DNA of 64,000 nucleotides from Hydractinia symbiolongicarpus (lineage: Eukaryota; Cnidaria; Hydrozoa; Anthoathecata; Hydractiniidae), in NCBI RefSeq assembly GCF_029227915.1, contig NC_079877.1:34003851-34067850 (forward strand), in the 5' to 3' direction. Position 1 is the first letter of the stretch. Each line of letters opens with the position of its first letter. Below the pieces are notes generated by a model, which saw only the letters and a program-made list of their open reading frames with translations, made no database searches and was not told the DNA's origin. Below are positions 11,568 to 25,383 of the stretch, piece after piece. The position numbers were made by a program, and so were the translations under genes.

Positions 11568-13059
11568 GTCACATAATCGTACCAACGTGTATTTGGCGAC
11601 ATTTTTCTGATATTACTAGGTTGCATCGCTTTTAACAGTGAAACGATTGACTGTGGGACTTAATTGAACTGACTTTGGATTTTCACCTTATAAATGTGAT
11701 AAATAAAACAATTGTACTCCAAGAAATAACATTCTTCTTTATTTGACATGATTGCTTGAACTCAGCGATTACGCTGGGCGCTGTGGTAGCGCTTTATTTA
11801 AAAATTTAGATAAATAAGTCGGTTTTTACTGTGGGACCAAGCCTAGCTGTTAGCGCGCACTGAAAAAATAGAGACAGTTTCATGAAATACATTTCATTGA
11901 ATTTCTCACGGTATAAGTCTGTGTGAGTTACAACGGTTGCGTCACATATTCGTACCAACATGTATTTAGCAATGTTTTTCTGATATTTCTAGGTTGCATC
12001 GCTTTTATCAGTGAAACGATTGACTGTGGGATTTAATTGAACTGATTTTGGACTTTGACCTTATAAATGTGATAAATGACACAATTGGACTTCAAGAAAT
12101 AACATTCTTCTTAATTTGAAATGATTCCTGGAACTCAGAGATTACACTGGGCACTGTGGGAGCGCTTTATTTAAAGACTTAGATAAATAAGTCAGTTTTT
12201 ACTGTGGGACCAATCCTGGCCGTTAGAACGCACTGAGTAAATAGAGAGAGTTTCATAAAATACATTTCATTTACTTTCTTACGGCATCAGTCCGTTTGAG
12301 TTACAACGGTTGCGTCACATAATCGTACCAACGTGTATTTGGCGACATTTTTCTGATCTTACTCCGTTGCATCGCTTTTAACAGTGAAACGATTGACTGT
12401 GGGATTTAATTGAACTGATTTGGGACTTTGACCTTATAAATGTGATAAATGAGACAATTGGACTTCAAGAAATAACATTCTTCTTAATTTGACATGATTC
12501 CTGGAACTCAGCGATTACACTGGGCGCTGTGGGATCGCTTTATATAAAAATTTAGATAAATAAGTTATTTTTTACTGTGGGACCAAGCCTAGCTGTTAGC
12601 GCGTGCTGAAGAAATAGAGATAGATTCATGAAATACATTTCATTGAATTTCTCACGGTATAAGTCCGTGTAAGGTACAACGGTTGCGTTACATATTCGTA
12701 CCAACATGTATTTAGCAATGTTTTTCTGATATTACTAGGTTGCACCGCTTTTAACAGTGAAACGATTGACTGTGGGACTTAATTGAACTGATTTTGGACT
12801 TTGACCTTATAAATGTGATAAATGACACAATTGGACTTCAAGAAATAACATTCTTCTTAATTTGAAATGATTGCTGGAACTCAGCGATAGCACTGGGCAC
12901 TGTGGGAGCGCTTTATTTAAAGACTTAGATAAATAAGTCAGTTTTTACTGTGGGACCAATCCTGGCCGTTAGCGTGCACTGAGTAAATAGAGAGAGTTTC
13001 ATAAAATACATTTCATTTACTTTCTAACGGCATCAGTCCGTTTGAGTTACAACGGTTGC
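11568..13059 (+). repeat. Hybrid monomers 32-35 linking the block back to the 5-mer family
   Basis: Starts 11568, 11941, 12314 and 12687, each 373 bp. They are mosaics of the 5-mer classes. 11568 is m1-like at its head but has ATTACTAGG and TTGGATTTTCACC. 11941 has an m2-like head and an m5-like tail (TCCTGGAACTCAGAGATTACACTGGGCACTG). 12314 begins GGCGACATTTTTCTGATCTTACTCCG and continues as m4 (GATTTGGGACTTTG, GTGGGATCGC). 12687 is a good m5. The CTGATCTTACTCCG marker recurs only at 36238 and 44817. Confidence 0.8.
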
Positions 13060-16047
13060 GTCACATAATCGTACCAACGTGTATTTGGCGACATTTTTCT
13101 GATATTACTCGGTTGCATCGCTTTTAACAGTGAAACGATTGACTGTGGGATTTAATTGAACTGATTTTGGACTTTGACCTTATAAATGTGATAAATGACA
13201 CAATTGGACTTCAAGAAATAACATTCTTCTTAATTTGACATGATTCCTGGAACTCAGCGATTACACTGGGCGCTGTGGGAGCGCTTTATATAAAAATTTA
13301 GATAAATAAGTTATTTTTTACTGTGGGACCAAGCCTAGCTGTTAGCGCGTGCTGAAGAAATAGAGATAGTTTTATGAAATACATTTCATTGAATTTCTCA
13401 CGGTATAAGTCCGTGTAAGGTACAACGGTTGCGTTACATATTCGTACCAACATGTATTTGGCGACATTTTTCTGATATTACTCCGTTGCATCGCTTTTAA
13501 CAGTGAAACGATTGACTGTGGGACTTGATTGAACTGACTTTGGATTTTCACCTTATAAATGTGATAAATAAAACAATTGTACTCCAAGAAATAACATTCT
13601 TCTTTATTTGACATGATTGCTTGAACTCAGCGATTACGCTGGGCGCTGTGGTAGCGCTTTATTTAAAAATTTAGATAAATAAGTCGGTTTTTACTGTGGG
13701 ACCAAGCCTAGCTTTTAGCGCGCACTGAAAAAATAGAGACAGTTTCATGAAATACATTTCATTGAATTTCTCACGGTATAAGTCTGTGTGAGTTACAACG
13801 GTTGCGTCACATATTCGTACCAACATTTATTTAGCAATGTTTTTCTGATATTTCTAGGTTGCATCGCTTTTATCAGTGAAACGATTGACTGTGGGATTTA
13901 ATTGAACTGATTTTGGACTTTGACCTTATAAATGTGATAAATGAGACAATTGGACTTCAAGAAATAACATTCTTCTTAATTTGACATGATTCCTGGAACT
14001 CAGCGATTACACTGGGCGCTGTGGGAGCGCTTCATATAAAAATTTAGATAAATAAGTTATTTTTTACTGTGGGACCAAGCCTAGCTGTTAGCGCGTGCTG
14101 AAGAAATAGAGATAGATTCATGAAATACATTTCATTGAATTTCTCACGGTATAAGTCCGTGTAAGGTACAACGGTTGCGTTACATATTCGTACCAACATG
14201 TATTTAGCAATGTTTTTCTGATATTACTAGGTTGCACCGCTTTTAACAGTGAAACGATTGACTGTGGGACTTAATTGAACTGATTTTGGACTTTGACCTT
14301 ATAAATGTGATAAATGACACAATTGGACTTCAAGAAATAACATTCTTCTTAATTTGAAATGATTGCTGGAACTCAGCGATAACACTGGGCACTGTGGGAG
14401 CGCTTTATTTAAAGACTTAGATAAATAAGTCAGTTTTTACTCTGGGACCAATCCTGGCCGTTAGCGCGCACTGAGTAAATAGAGAGAGTTTCATAAAAGA
14501 CATTTCATTTACTTTCTAACGGCATCAGTCCGTTTGAGTTACAACGGTTGCGTCACATAATCGTACCAACGTGTATTTAGCGACATTTTTCTGATATTAC
14601 TCGGTTGCATCGCTTTTAACAGTGAAACGATTGACTGTGAGTCTTAATTGAACTGACTTTGGACTTTGAGCTTATAAATGTGATAAATAACACAATTGGA
14701 CTCCAAGAATTAACATTCTTTTTGATTTGACATGATTGCTGGAACTCAGCGATTACACTGGGCGCCGTGGTAGCGCTTTATTTAAAAACTTAGATAAGTA
14801 AGTCATTTTTTACTGTGGAACCAATGCTAGTCGTTAGCGCGCGGTGAAGAAATAGAGACAGTTTCATGAAATACATTTCATTGAATTTCTCACTGTATTA
14901 GTCCGTGTGAGGTACAACGGTTGCGTTACATATTCGTACCAACATGTATTTAGCAATGTTTTTCTGATATTGCTAGGTTGAATCGCTTTTAACAGTGAAA
15001 CGATTGACTGTGGGACTTAATGAACTGATTTTGGACTTTGACCTTATAAATGTGATAAGTAACACAAGTAGACTTTAAGAAATAATATTCTTCTTGATTT
15101 GACATGATTCCTGGAACACAGCGATTACACTGGGCGCTGTGGGAGCGCTTTATATAAAAATTTAGATAAATAAGTTATTTTTTACAGTGGGACCAAGCCT
15201 AGCTGTTAGCGCGCGGTGAAGAAATAGAGACAGTTTCATGAAATACATTTCATTGAATTTCTCACTGTATAAGTCCGTGTGAGGTACAACGGTTGCGTTA
15301 CATATTCGTACCAACATGTATTTAGCAATGTTTTTCTGATATTGCTAGGTTGCATCGTTTTTAACAGTGAAACGATTGACTGTGGGACTTAATGCACTGA
15401 TTTTGGACTTTGACTTTATAAATGTGATAAATGACACAATTGGACTTTAAGAAAATACATTCTTCTTAATTTGACATGATTCCTGGAACTCAGCGATTAC
15501 ACTGGGCGCTGTGGGAGCGCTTTATATAAAAATTTAGATAAATAAGTTATTTTTTACAGTGGGATCAATCGTAGCTGTTAGCGCGCACTGAGTATATAGA
15601 GAGAGTTTCATAAAATACATTTCATTTACTTTCTTACGGCATCAGTCCGTTTGAGTTACAACGGTTGCGTCACCTAATCGTACCAACATGTATTTAGCGA
15701 CATTTTTCTGATATTACTCGGTTGCAACGCTTTTAACAGTGAAACGATTGACTGTGAGACTTAATTGAACTGACTTTGGACTTTGACCTTATAAATGTGA
15801 TAAATAACACAATTGGACTCCAAGAATTAATATTCTTCTTGATTTGACATGATTGCTGGAACTGAGCGATTACACTTGGCGCTATGGTAGCGCTTTATTT
15901 AAAAATTTAGATAAACTAGTCATTTTTTACTGTGGGACCAATCCTAGCCGTTAACGCGTGCTGAAAAAATAGAGATGGTTTCGTATAATACATTTTATTG
16001 ACTTTGACTTCCTATCGCAATCAGTCCGTTTGAGTTACAACGGTTGC
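13060..16047 (+). repeat. Second pass of monomers 7-14 (offset 10,821 bp)
   Basis: Starts 13060, 13433, 13806, 14179, 14552, 14925, 15297 and 15669. They match 2239-5226 with a constant offset of 10,821 bp (29 monomers), including the 372- and 379-bp length variants at the equivalent positions. The first unit is a hybrid: its first ~90 bp are m1/m6-like (GTCACATAATCGTACCAACGTG, GGCGAC), then it joins m7 at GGGATTTAATTGAACTG. Private differences are few (for example TGTATTAGTCC at ~14895, CAATCGTAGC at ~15567). Colinearity continues into the next monomer until about 16,120. Confidence 0.9.
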
Positions 16048-17912
16048 GACACATATTCGTACAAACATCTATTTAGCAATATCTTTCTGATTATACAAGT
16101 TTGCATCGCTTTTAACAGTGAAACGATTGACTGTGGGACTTAATTGAACTGACTTTGGTTTTTCACCTTATAAATGTGATAAATAAAACAATTGTACTCC
16201 AAGAAATAACATTCTTCTTTATTTGACATGATTGCTTGAACTCAGCTATTACACTGGGCGCTGTGGGAGCGCTTTATATAAAAATTGAGATTACAAAGTC
16301 ATTTTTTACTGTGGGACCAAGCCTAGCTGTTAGCGCGCGCTGAATAAATAGAGACGTCTTCAAACCCTACCTTTCAATGACTTTCTAACGGTATCAATTC
16401 GTTTGAGTTACAACGATTCCTTCACATATTCGTACCAACATGTATTTAGCGATACTCTTCTGATGTTACTAGGTTGCATCGCTTTTAATAGTGAATCGAT
16501 GGACAGTGGGACTTAATTGAACTGATTTTGGACTTTGATCTTATAAATGTGATAAATGACACAATTGGACTTCAAGAAATAACATTCTTCTTAATTTGAA
16601 ATGATTGCTGGAACTCAGCGATAACACTGGGCACTGTGGGAGCGCTTTATTTAAAGACTTAGATAAATAAGTCAGTTTTTACTGTGGGACCAATCCTGGC
16701 CGTTAGCGTGCACTGAGTAAATAGAGAGAGTTTCATAAAATACATTTCATTTACTTTCTAACGGCATCAGTCCGTTTGAGTTACAACGGTTGCGTCACAT
16801 AATCGTACCAACGTGTATTTGGCGACATTTTTCTGATATTACTCGGTTGCATCGCTTTTAACAGTGAAACGATTGACTGTGGGACTTAATTGAACTGACT
16901 TTGGTTTTTCACCTTATAAATGTGATAAATAAAACAATTGTACTCCAAGAAATAACATTCTTCTTTATTTGACATGATTGCTTGAACTCAGCTATTACAC
17001 TGGGCGCTGTGGGAGCGCTTTATATAAAAATTGAGATTACAAAGTCATTTTTTACTGTGGGACCAAGCCTAGCTGTTAGCGCGCGCTGAATAAATAGAGA
17101 CGTCTTCAAACCCTACCTTTCAATGACTTTCTAACGGTATCAATTCGTTTGAGTTACAACGATTCCTTCACATATTCGTACCAACATGTATTTAGCGATA
17201 CTCTTCTGATGTTACTAGGTTGCATCGCTTTTAATAGTGAATCGATGGACAGTGGGACTTAATTGAACTGATTTTGGACTTTGATCTTATAAATGTGATA
17301 AATGACACAATTGGACTTCAAGAAACAACATTCTTCTTAATTTGAAATGATTGCTGGAACTCAGCGATTATACTGGGCGCTGTGGGAGCGCTTTATATAA
17401 AAATTTAGATAAATAAGTTATTTTTTACTGTGGGACCAAGCCTAGCTGTTAGCGCGCGCTGAAGAAATAGAGACAGTTTCATGAAATACATTTCATTGAA
17501 TTTCTCACTGTATAAGTCCGTGTGAGGTACAACGATTGGGTGACATATTCGTACCAACATGTATTTGGCAATGTTTTTCTGATATTGCTAGGTTGCATCG
17601 CTTTTAACAGTAAAACGATTGACTGTGGGACTTAATTGAACTGATTTTGGACTTTGACCTTATAAATGTGATAAATGACACAATTGGACTTCAAGAAATA
17701 ACATTCTTCTTAATTTGAAATGATTGCTGGAACTCAGCGATAACACTGGGCACTGTGGGAGCGCTTTATTTAAAGACTTAGATAAATAAGTCAGTTTTTA
17801 CTGTGGGACCAATCCTGGCCGTTAGCGTGCACTGAGTAAATAGAGAGAGTTTCATAAAATACATTTCATTTACTTTCTAACGGCATCAGTCCGTTTGAGT
17901 TACAACGGTTGC
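16048..17912 (+). repeat. Mosaic region with a two-monomer (746-bp) duplication
   Basis: Starts 16048, 16421, 16794, 17167 and 17540. The stretch from about 16,121 to 16,600 repeats at about 16,867-17,346, offset 746 bp (two monomers). It includes an unusual join: an m1-type middle (TTGGTTTTTCACC ... TGATTGCTTGAACTCAG) runs straight into an m16-type tail (CTATTACACTGGGC ... AATTGAGATTACAAAG). The first copy enters this patch from an m15 head, the second from an m1/m6 head. The unit at 17540 has an m18-like head with AACGATTGGGTGAC and an m5-like tail. Confidence 0.8.
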
Positions 17913-19776
17913 GTCACATAATCGTACCAACGTGTATTTGGCGACATTTTTCTGATATTACTCGGTTGCATCGCTTTTAACAGTGAAACGATTGACTGTG
18001 GGACTTAATTGAACTGACTTTGGTTTTTCACCTTATAAATGTGATAAATAAAACAATTGTACTCCAAGAAATAACATTCTTCTTTATTTGACATGATTGC
18101 TTGAACTCAGCGATTACGCTGGGCGCTGTGGTAGCGCTTTATTTAAAAATTTAGATAAATAAGTCGGTTTTTACTGTGGGACCAAGCCTAGCTGTTAGCG
18201 CGCACTGAAAAAATAGAGACAGTTTCATGAAATACATTTCATAGAATTTCTCACGGTATAAGTCTGTGTGAGTTACAACGGTTGCGTCACATATTCGTAC
18301 CAACATGTATTTAGCAATGTTTTTCTGATATTTCTAGGTTGCATCGCTTTTATCAGTGAAACGATTGACTGTGGGATTTAATTGAACTGATTTTGGACTT
18401 TGACCTTATAAATGTGATAAATGACACAATTGGACTTCAAGAAATAACATTCTTCTTAATTTGACATGATTCCTGGAACTCAGCGATTACACTGGGCGCT
18501 GTGGGAGCGCTTTATATAAAAATTTAGATAAATAAGTTATTTTTTACTGTGGGACCAAGCCTAGCTGTTAGCGCGTGCTGAAGAAATAGAGATAGTTTTA
18601 TGAAATACATTTCATTGAATTTCTCACGGTATAAGTCCGTGTAAGGTACAACGGTTGCGTTACATATTCGTACCAACATGTATTTGGCGACATTTTTCTG
18701 ATATTACTCCGTTGCATCGCTTTTAACAGTGAAACGATTGACTGTGGGACTTGATTGAAATGACTTTGGATTTTCACCTTATAAATGTGATAAATAAAAC
18801 AATTGTACTCCAAGAAATAACATTCTTCTTTATTTGACATGATTGCTTGAACTCAGCGATTACGCTGGGCGCTGTGGTAGCGCTTTATTTAAAAATTTAG
18901 ATAAATAAGTCGGTTTTTACTGTGGGACCAAGCCTAGCTTTTAGCGCGCACTGAAAAAATAGAGACAGTTTCATGAAATACATTTCATTGAATTTCTCAC
19001 GGTATAAGTCTGTGTGAGTTACAACGGTTGCGTCACATATTCGTACCAACATTTATTTAGCAATGTTTTTCTGATATTTCTAGGTTGCATCGCTTTTATC
19101 AGTGAAACGATTGACTGTGGGATTTAATTGAACTGATTTTGGACTTTGACCTTATAAATGTGATAAATGAGACAATTGGACTTCAAGAAATAAAATTCTT
19201 CTTAATTTGACATGATTCCTGGAACTCAGCGATTACACTGGGCGCTGTGGGAGCGCTTCATATAAAAATTTAGATAAATAAGTTATTTTTTACTGTGGGA
19301 CCAAGCCTAGCTGTTAGCGCGTGCTGAAGAAATAGAGATAGATTCATGAAATACATTTCATTGAATTTCTCACGGTATAAGTCCGTGTAAGGTACAACGG
19401 TTGCGTTACATATTCGTACCAACATGTATTTAGCAATGTTTTTCTGATATTGCTAGGTTGCATCGTTTTTAACAGTGAAACGATTGACTGTGGGACTTAA
19501 TGCACTGATTTTGGACTTTGACTTTATAAATGTGATAAATGACACAATTGGACTTTAAGAAAATACATTTTTCTTAATTTGACATGATTCCTGGAACTCA
19601 GCGATTACACTGGGCGCTGTGGGAGCGCTTTATATAAAAATTTAGATAAATAAGTTATTTTTTACAGTGGGATCAATCCTAGCTGTTAGCGCGCACTGAG
19701 TATATAGAGAGAGTTTCATAAAATACATTTCATTTACTTTCTTACGGCATCAGTCCGTTTGAGTTACAACGGTTGC
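17913..19776 (+). repeat. Another copy of the 5-monomer unit, switched at its end
   Basis: Starts 17913, 18286, 18659, 19032 and 19405 follow the m1, m2, m3, m4, m5 order seen at 1-3730, about 16 kb away. Private changes include CATAGAATTTC (18240) for CATTGAATTTC. The fifth monomer keeps a 5-mer-type head up to CTGATATT (~19450), then becomes m13-like (GCTAGGTTGCATCGTTTTTAACAG, TTAATGCACTGATTTTGG) and is followed by an m14-type monomer. This is a template switch inside one monomer. Confidence 0.85.
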
Positions 19777-20155
19777 GTCACCTAATCGTACCAACATGTA
19801 TTTAGCGACATTTTTCTGATATTACTCGGTTGCAACGCTTTTAACGGTGAAACGATTGACTGTGAGACTTAATTGAACTGACTTTGGACTTTGACCTTAT
19901 AAATGTGATAAATAACACAATTGGACTCCAAGAATTAATATTCTTCTTGATTTGACATGATTGCTGGAACTGAGCGATTACACTTGGCGCTATGGTAGCG
20001 CTTTATTTAAAAATTTAGATAAACTAGTCATTTTTTACTGTGGGACCAATCCTAGCCGTTAACGCGTGCTGAAAAAATAGAGATGGTTTCGTATAATACA
20101 TTTTATTGACTTTGACTTCCTATCGCAATCAGTCCGTTTGAGTTACAACGGTTGC

Positions 20156-22769
20156 GACACATATTCGTACAAACATCTATTTAGCAATATCTTTCTGATT
20201 ATACAAGTTTGCATCGCTTTTAACAGTGAAACGATTGACTGTGGGACTTAATTGAACTGATTTTGAACTCTGACCTTATAAATGTGATCAATGACACAAT
20301 TGGACTCCAAGAACAAACATTCTTCTTAATTTGACATGATTCCTGGAACTCAGCGATTACACTGGGCGCTGTGGGAGCGCTTTATATAAAAATTTAGATA
20401 AATAAGTCGGTTTTTACTGTGGGACCAAGCCTAGCTGTTAGCGCGCGCTGAAGGAATAGAGACAGTTTCATGAAATACATTTCATAGAATTTCTCACGGT
20501 ATACGTCCGTGTGAGGTACAATGGTTGCGTTACATATTCGTACCAACATGTATTTAGCAATGTTTTTCTGATATTGCTAGGTTGCATCGCTATTAACAGT
20601 GAAACGGTGGACTGTGGGACTTAATTCAACTGATATTGGACTTTGACCTTATAAATGTGATAAATGACACAATTGGACTCCAAGAAATAACATTCTTCTT
20701 AATTTGACATGATTGCTGGAACTCAGCTATTACACTGGGCGCTGTGGGAGCGCTTTATATAAAAATTGAGATTACAAAGTCATTTTTTACTGTGGGACCA
20801 AGCCTAGCTGTTAGCGCGCGCTGAATAAATAGAGACGTCTTCAAACCCTACCTTTCAATGACTTTCTAACGGTATCAATTCGTTTGAGTTACAACGATTC
20901 CTTCCCATATTCGTACCAACATGTATTTAGCGATACTCTTCTGATGTTACTAGGTTGCATCGCTTTTAATAGTGAATCGATGGACAGTGGGACTTAATTG
21001 AACTGATTTTGGACTTTGATCTTATAAATGTGATAAATGACACAATTGGACTTCAAGAAATAACATTCTTCTTAATTTGAAATGATTGCTGGAACTCAGC
21101 GATTATACTGGGCGCTGTGGGAGCGCTTTATATAAAAATTTAGATAAATAAGTTATTTTTTACTGTGGGACCAAGCCTAGCTGTTAGCGCGCGCTGAAGA
21201 AATAGAGACAGTTTCATGAAATACATTTCATTGAATTTCTCACTGTATAAGTCCGTGTGAGGTACAACGGTTGCGTGACATATTCGTACCAACATGTATT
21301 TGGCAATGTTTTTCTGATATTGCTAGGTTGCATCGCTTTTAACAGTGAAACGATTGACTGTGGGACTTAATGAACTGATTTTGGATATTGACCTTATAAA
21401 TGTGATAAGTAACACAAGTAGACTTTAAGAAATAATATTCTTCTTAATTTGACATGATTCCTGGAACTCAGCGATTACACTGGGCGCTGTGGGAGCGCTT
21501 TATATAAAAATTTAGATAAATAAGTTATTTTTTACAGTGGGACCAAGCCTAGCTGTTAGCGCGCGGTGAAGAAATAGAGACAGTTTCATGAAATACATTT
21601 CATTGAATTTCTCACTGTATAAGTCCGTGTGAGGTACAACGGTTGCGTTACATATTCGTACCAACATGTATTTAGCAATGTTTTTCTGATATTGCTAGGT
21701 TGCATCGTTTTTAACAGTGAAACGATTGACTGTGGGACTTAATGCACTGATTTTGGACTTTGACTTTATAAATGTGATAAATGACACAATTGGACTTTAA
21801 GAAAATACATTCTTCTTCATTTGACATGATTCCTGGAACTCAGCGATTACACTGGGCGCTGTGGGAGCGCTTTATATAAAAATTTAGATAAATAAGTTAT
21901 TTTTTACAGTGGGACCAATCCTAGCTGTTAGCGCGCACTGAGTATATAGAGAGAGTTTCATAAAATACATTTCATTTACTTTCTCACGGCATCAGTCCGT
22001 TTGAGTTACAACGGTTGCGTCACCTAATCGTACCAACATGTATTTAGCAATATCTTTCTGATTATACAAGTTTGCATCGCTTTTAACAGTGAAACGACTG
22101 ACTGTGGGACTTAATTGAACTGATTTTGGACTCTGACCTTATAAATGTGATCAATGACACAATTGGACTCCAAGAACAAACATTCTTCTTAATTTGACAT
22201 GATTCCTGGAACTCAGCGATTACACTGGGCGCTGTGGGAGCGCTTTATATAAAAATTTATATCAATAAGATATTTCTTACTGTGGGACCAAGCCTAGCTG
22301 TTAGCGCGCGCTGAAGGAATAGAGACAGTTTCATGAAATACATTTCATTGAATTTCTCACGGTATAAGTCCGTGTGAGGTACAATGGTTGCGTTACATAT
22401 TCGTACCAACATGTATTTAGCAATGTTTTTCTGATATTGCTAGGTTGCATCGCTTTTAACAGTGAAACGATTGACTGTGGGACTTAATGAACTGATTTTG
22501 GACTTTGACCTTATAAATGTGATAAATAACACAATTGGACTCCAAGAATTAATATTCTTCTTGATTTGACATGATTGCTGGAACTGAGCGATTACACTTG
22601 GCGCTATGGTAGCGCTTTATTTAAAAATTTAGATAAACTAGTCATTTTTTACTGTGGGACCAATCCTAGCCGTTAACGCGTGCTGAAAAAATAGAGATGG
22701 TTTCGTATAATACATTTTATTGACTTTGACTTCCTATCGCAATCAGTCCGTTTGAGTTACAACGGTTGC
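20156..22769 (+). repeat. 7-monomer higher-order repeat, copy 1 (2,614 bp)
   Basis: Starts 20156, 20529, 20902, 21275, 21647, 22019 and 22392. In terms of earlier types the order is m15, m16, m17, m18, an m13/m19-like unit (ATCGTTTTTAACAG, TTAATGCACTG), m19 and m20. The last monomer is 378 bp because its tail carries the GACTTTGACTT tag borrowed from the m14 class. The next seven monomers repeat the order. The first-copy m16 still has GCTGGAACTCAGCTATTACACTGGGCG; the second copy has a patch there. Confidence 0.88.
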
Positions 22770-25383
22770 GACACATATTCGTACAAACATCTATTTAGCA
22801 ATATCTTTCTGATTATACAAGTTTGCATCGCTTTTAACAGTGAAACGATTGACTGTGGGACTTAATTGAACTGATTTTGAACTCTGACCTTATAAATGTG
22901 ATCAATGACACAATTGGACTCCAAGAACAAACATTCTTCTTAATTTGACATGATTCCTGGAACTCAGCGATTACACTGGGCGCTGTGGGAGCGCTTTATA
23001 TAAAAATTTAGATAAATAAGTCGGTTTTTACTGTGGGACCAAGCCTAGCTGTTAGCGCGCGCTGAAGGAATAGAGACAGTTTCATGAAATACATTTCATT
23101 GAATTTCTCACGGTATACGTCCGTGTGAGGTACAATGGTTGCGTTACATATTCGTACCAACATGTATTTAGCAATGTTTTTCTGATATTGCTAGGTTGCA
23201 TCGCTATTAACAGTGAAACGGTGGACTGTGGGACTTAATTCAACTGATATTGGACTTTGACCTTATAAATGTGATAAATGACACAATTGGACTTCAAGAA
23301 ATAACATTCTTCTTAATTTGAAATGATTGCTGGAACTCAGCGATAACACTGGGCACTGTGGGAGCGCTTTATATAAAAATTGAGATTACAAAGTCATTTT
23401 TTACTGTGGGACCAAGCCTAGCTGTTAGCGCGCGCTGAATAAATAGAGACGTCTTCAAACCCTACCTTTCAATGACTTTCTAACGGTATCAATTCGTTTG
23501 AGTTACAACGATTCCTTCACATATTCGTACCAACATGTATTTAGCGATACTCTTCTGATGTTACTAGGTTGCATCGCTTTTAATAGTGAATCGATGGACA
23601 GTGGGACTTAATTGAACTGATTTTGGACTTTGATCTTATAAATGTGATAAATGACACAATTGGACTTCAAGAAATAACATTCTTCTTAATTTGAAATGAT
23701 TGCTGGAACTCAGCGATTATACTGGGCGCTGTGGGAGCGCTTTATATAAAAATTTAGATAAATAAGTTATTTTTTACTGTGGGACCAAGCCTAGCTGTTA
23801 GCGCGCGCTGAAGAAATAGAGACAGTTTCATGAAATACATTTCATTGAATTTCTCACTGTATAAGTCCGTGTGAGGTACAACGGTTGCGTGACATATTCG
23901 TACCAACATGTATTTGGCAATGTTTTTCTGATATTGCTAGGTTGCATCGCTTTTAACAGTGAAACGATTGACTGTGGGACTTAATGAACTGATTTTGGAT
24001 ATTGACCTTATAAATGTGATAAGTAACACAAGTAGACTTTAAGAAATAATATTCTTCTTAATTTGACATGATTCCTGGAACTCAGCGATTACACTGGGCG
24101 CTGTGGGAGCGCTTTATAAAAAAATTTAGATAAATAAGTTATTTTTTACAGTGGGACCAAGCCTAGCTGTTAGCGCGCGGTGAAGAAATAGAGACAGTTT
24201 CATGAAATACATTTCATTGAATTTCTCACTGTATAAGTCCGTGTGAGGTACAACGGTTGCGTTACATATTCGTACCAACATGTATTTAGCAATGTTTTTC
24301 TGATATTGCTAGGTTGCATCGTTTTTAACAGTGAAACGATTGACTGTGGGACTTAATGCACTGATTTTTGACTTTGACTTTATAAATGTTATAAATGACA
24401 CAATTGGACTTTAAGAAAATACATTCTTCTTAATTTGACATGATTCCTGGAACTCAGCGATTACACTGGGCGCTGTGGGAGCGCTTTATATAAAAATTTA
24501 GAAAAATAAGTTATTTTTTACAGTGGGACCAATCCTAGCTGTTAGCGCGCACTGAGTATATAGAGAGAGTTTCATAAAATACATTTCATTTACTTTCTCA
24601 CGGCATCAGTCCGTTTGAGTTACAACGGTTGCGTCACCTAATCGTACCAACATGTATTTAGCAATATCTTTCTGATTATACAAGTTTGCATCGCTTTTAA
24701 CAGTGAAACGACTGACTGTGGGACTTAATTGAACTGATTTTGGACTCTGACCTTATAAATGTGATCAATGACACAATTGGACTCCAAGAACAAACATTCT
24801 TCTTAATTTGACATGATTCCTGGAACTCAGCGATTACACTGGGCGCTGTGGGAGCGCTTTATATAAAAATTTATATCAATAAGATATTTCTTACTGTGGG
24901 ACCAAGCCTAGCTGTTAGCGCGCGCTGAAGGAATAGAGACAGTTTCATGAAATACATTTCATTGAATTTCTCACGGTATAAGTCCGTGTGAGGTACAATG
25001 GTTGCGTTACATATTCGTACCAACATGTATTTAGCAATGTTTTTCTGATATTGCTAGGTTGCATCGCTTTTAACAGTGAAACGATTGACTGTGGGACTTA
25101 ATGAACTGATTTTGGACTTTGACCTTATAAATGTGATAAATAACACAATTGGACTCCAAGAATTAATATTCTTCTTGATTTGACATGATTGCTGGAACTG
25201 AGCGATTACACTTGGCGCTATGGTAGCGCTTTATTTAAAAATTTAGATAAACTAGTCATTTTTTACTGTGGGACCAATCCTAGCCGTTAACGCGTGCTGA
25301 AAAAATAGAGATGGTTTCGTATAATACATTTTATTGACTTTGACTTCCTATCGCAATCAGTCCGTTTGAGTTACAACGGTTGC
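22770..25383 (+). repeat. 7-monomer higher-order repeat, copy 2 (2,614 bp)
   Basis: Starts 22770, 23143, 23516, 23889, 24261, 24633 and 25006, offset 2,614 bp from the previous unit. Its second monomer carries a conversion-like patch at about 23,290-23,365: TTTGAAATGATTGCTGG, CAGCGATAACACTGGGCACTG, of m5/m10 type, inside an otherwise m16-type unit. Private changes include GCTTTATAAAAAAATTTAG (24111) and TTTTTGACTTTGAC (~24366). The patch marks this copy as the parent of the shorter units that follow. Confidence 0.87.
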
